DNA of 7,421 nucleotides from positions 1-7,421 of the forward strand of contig CBCXVS010000334.1 in assembly GCA_965178525.1 (NCBI GenBank), written 5' to 3'. Below the pieces are notes generated by a model. It saw only the letters and a program-made list of their open reading frames with translations. It did no database searches and had not been told where the DNA came from. This document shows positions 6,322-7,421 of this stretch, in pieces (within the stretch, counting starts at the first letter, position 1; each line of letters begins with the position of its first letter). The DNA is from CBCXVS01 sp965178525. GTDB lineage: Bacteria; Tectomicrobia; Entotheonellia; Entotheonellales; Entotheonellaceae. A program made the position numbers and the translations under genes.

Positions 6322-7421
6322 TTAGAACACAATCGTGTATCCCTCTCGCTCCCCCTGCACCTCGTTATAGGAGACGCGATGCACGGACTCCCCTTGCGGA
6401 TTGACCAACACGATATCATCTCCGCGGTTCGCCAACTGGACGGTGTTGTTCAACACCACTCTCGCGCACTCACCTGCCGCGAGTGATCCGGACAAAGGGT
6501 GCCTGCCGCGCTGCCGGTCCTGAAGCGTCCACCCCTCGAGAGCAGCCGAATTTGGAGACGTGTTGATGATGGTCACGGTCTCATTGCCACGATCTGCCCC
6601 AACCGGGTTCACCAAAGCGGCGACAATACACAACTCGGCTGTGGCGGGAGGCCGAGGGGCAAAGTTGTCGGGGAGAATCACCAGCGCTTCCGGGTCGACC
6701 ACCATCTGCAATGTGTTCCCGGTGATCATGAAGGTGTCACGCATGTTGCCGATTTCGCCGCTAGGCAATTGCACAAAATCGTCGCGGTCGCGTTGATCCT
6801 CACGCAGCCAGTCAGGGAATCCGGCGAGGCCTTGGTTGCCGGCTCGAAAGTAGCTGACCAGGCGGCGAAACAGTTTGGGCCATAGAATCAAGGTTTCAAG
6901 CGTCGCCAAATCCGGAATGGCGACCGGACTGCCGCTCAGCCCATGCGCTTGGGGCCAGAGCCCAACCCTGGCTTGGCGTACCACGCGCGTTTGGGCCGCG
7001 AGTTGATCTTTCAAATTAATGGGTAACGAACTGTAGAAGGTGGGATAGACCAACCCATCGTTGAGCACCTGGCTGTTGACGCTTTGAGCCAAGCGTGAGT
7101 TCTCAAGGAATATCATGCTGCCATCCGCATCCGCCGCTTCACCGGGGTAGACAAACGCGATCACACGGCCGAAAGAATCGAGTCCTTGGGCCAGGATGAA
7201 TCCGCGCACCGTGTTGGGATCAGCCGCCGAGACACGCGGGCCAGAGAAGGTAATCCGGTTGAAGCCAACGCGTGCTAACATGCCCTGCGTCGCGGCCTCG
7301 CCGAACTGCTGATTTTGGTGGGTGCCACTGAAGTGGGTCTCTAACCCGAAGTTCCCCTGGCAGAATAGGCGGAGGGTTAAGTAGATCAACAGGTTAGCCC
7401 AATTCAAAAGTCCATTTACAT
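6322..7421 (-). CDS. Staphylococcal-nuclease-like protein with C-terminal lamin-tail domain, 5' end outside the window
   Basis: The frame is open to the right edge, so the N-terminus is missing; a TTG at 7407 is not a credible start. Numbering from 7407, residues 1-152 resemble an SNase-type OB-fold nuclease: LETHFSGTHQ (Glu23, matching Glu43 of the staphylococcal enzyme), DSFGRVIAFVY (Arg81, matching Arg87), then GLVYPTFYSSLP and RQARVGLWPQ. Residues 153-255 are a conserved-looking but unassigned linker. Residues 258-348 match a lamin-tail domain (LVNPVGADRGNETVTIIN, LEGWTLQDR, GDDIVLVNPQG, VHRVSYN), a beta-sandwich common on secreted nucleases. Positions equivalent to Arg35 and Asp40 appear to be Phe15 and Phe20, so activity is doubtful. 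It ends with TAA 31 bases before the surE ATG, suggesting an operon. The nuclease assignment is inferred from motifs; the lamin-tail call is firmer. Confidence 0.72.
   Translation of the reverse strand, partial: VNGLLNWANLLIYLTLRLFCQGNFGLETHFSGTHQNQQFGEAATQGMLARVGFNRITFSGPRVSAADPNTVRGFILAQGLDSFGRVIAFVYPGEAADADGSMIFLENSRLAQSVNSQVLNDGLVYPTFYSSLPINLKDQLAAQTRVVRQARVGLWPQAHGLSGSPVAIPDLATLETLILWPKLFRRLVSYFRAGNQGLAGFPDWLREDQRDRDDFVQLPSGEIGNMRDTFMITGNTLQMVVDPEALVILPDNFAPRPPATAELCIVAALVNPVGADRGNETVTIINTSPNSAALEGWTLQDRQRGRHPLSGSLAAGECARVVLNNTVQLANRGDDIVLVNPQGESVHRVSYNEVQGEREGYTIVF

Overview
This 7.4 kb, GC-rich window comes from a Gram-negative-type bacterium. The secreted two-partner-secretion adhesin (which needs an outer membrane) and the signal peptide on SurE point that way. 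I cannot name the lineage. The mix of group II intron, cyanobacterial-style haemagglutinin adhesin, DUF29-like relic, carboxymuconolactone decarboxylase-like protein and lamin-tail nuclease is typical of large accessory-rich genomes (cyanobacteria-like, Tectomicrobia-like or similar), but that is only an impression.

Layout, left to right. Bases 1-77 (+) are the 3' end of a group II intron, with a textbook domain V, domain VI and 3' splice site. The intron sits in antisense orientation inside a class V aminotransferase gene (78-995, -), which also carries a frameshift near 780-790. A divergent intergenic region (996-1419) holds an extended -10 candidate facing the aminotransferase and two inverted repeats upstream of the next gene. 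Bases 1420-4749 (+) encode a 1109-codon TpsA-type filamentous-haemagglutinin-like exoprotein interrupted by an in-frame TAG at 4039. Its stalk contains two copies of a roughly 276-279-residue super-repeat. Bases 4750-5020 hold a promoter candidate and, antisense, a possible DUF29 start relic. Bases 5021-5425 (+) are an intact carboxymuconolactone decarboxylase-family gene. On the minus strand, 5451-6290 is a secreted SurE-type nucleotidase interrupted by an in-frame TAG, preceded by a nuclease-like gene (SNase-like region plus lamin-tail domain, 6322 to the right edge) about 30 bases upstream.

Functionally, the nuclease-like gene and surE look like a two-gene operon for extracellular nucleic-acid and nucleotide breakdown. 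The adhesin has no TpsB partner in the window, and the decarboxylase-like gene stands alone.

The most striking property is decay. Three of the five main genes have clear inactivating lesions (frameshift plus intron, amber, amber), and the nuclease seems to have lost two canonical active-site positions. Only the small decarboxylase-family gene looks intact. Both ambers sit where a CAG-to-TAG change is plausible. However, the intact gene itself ends in TAG at its normal length, which argues against global UAG reassignment.
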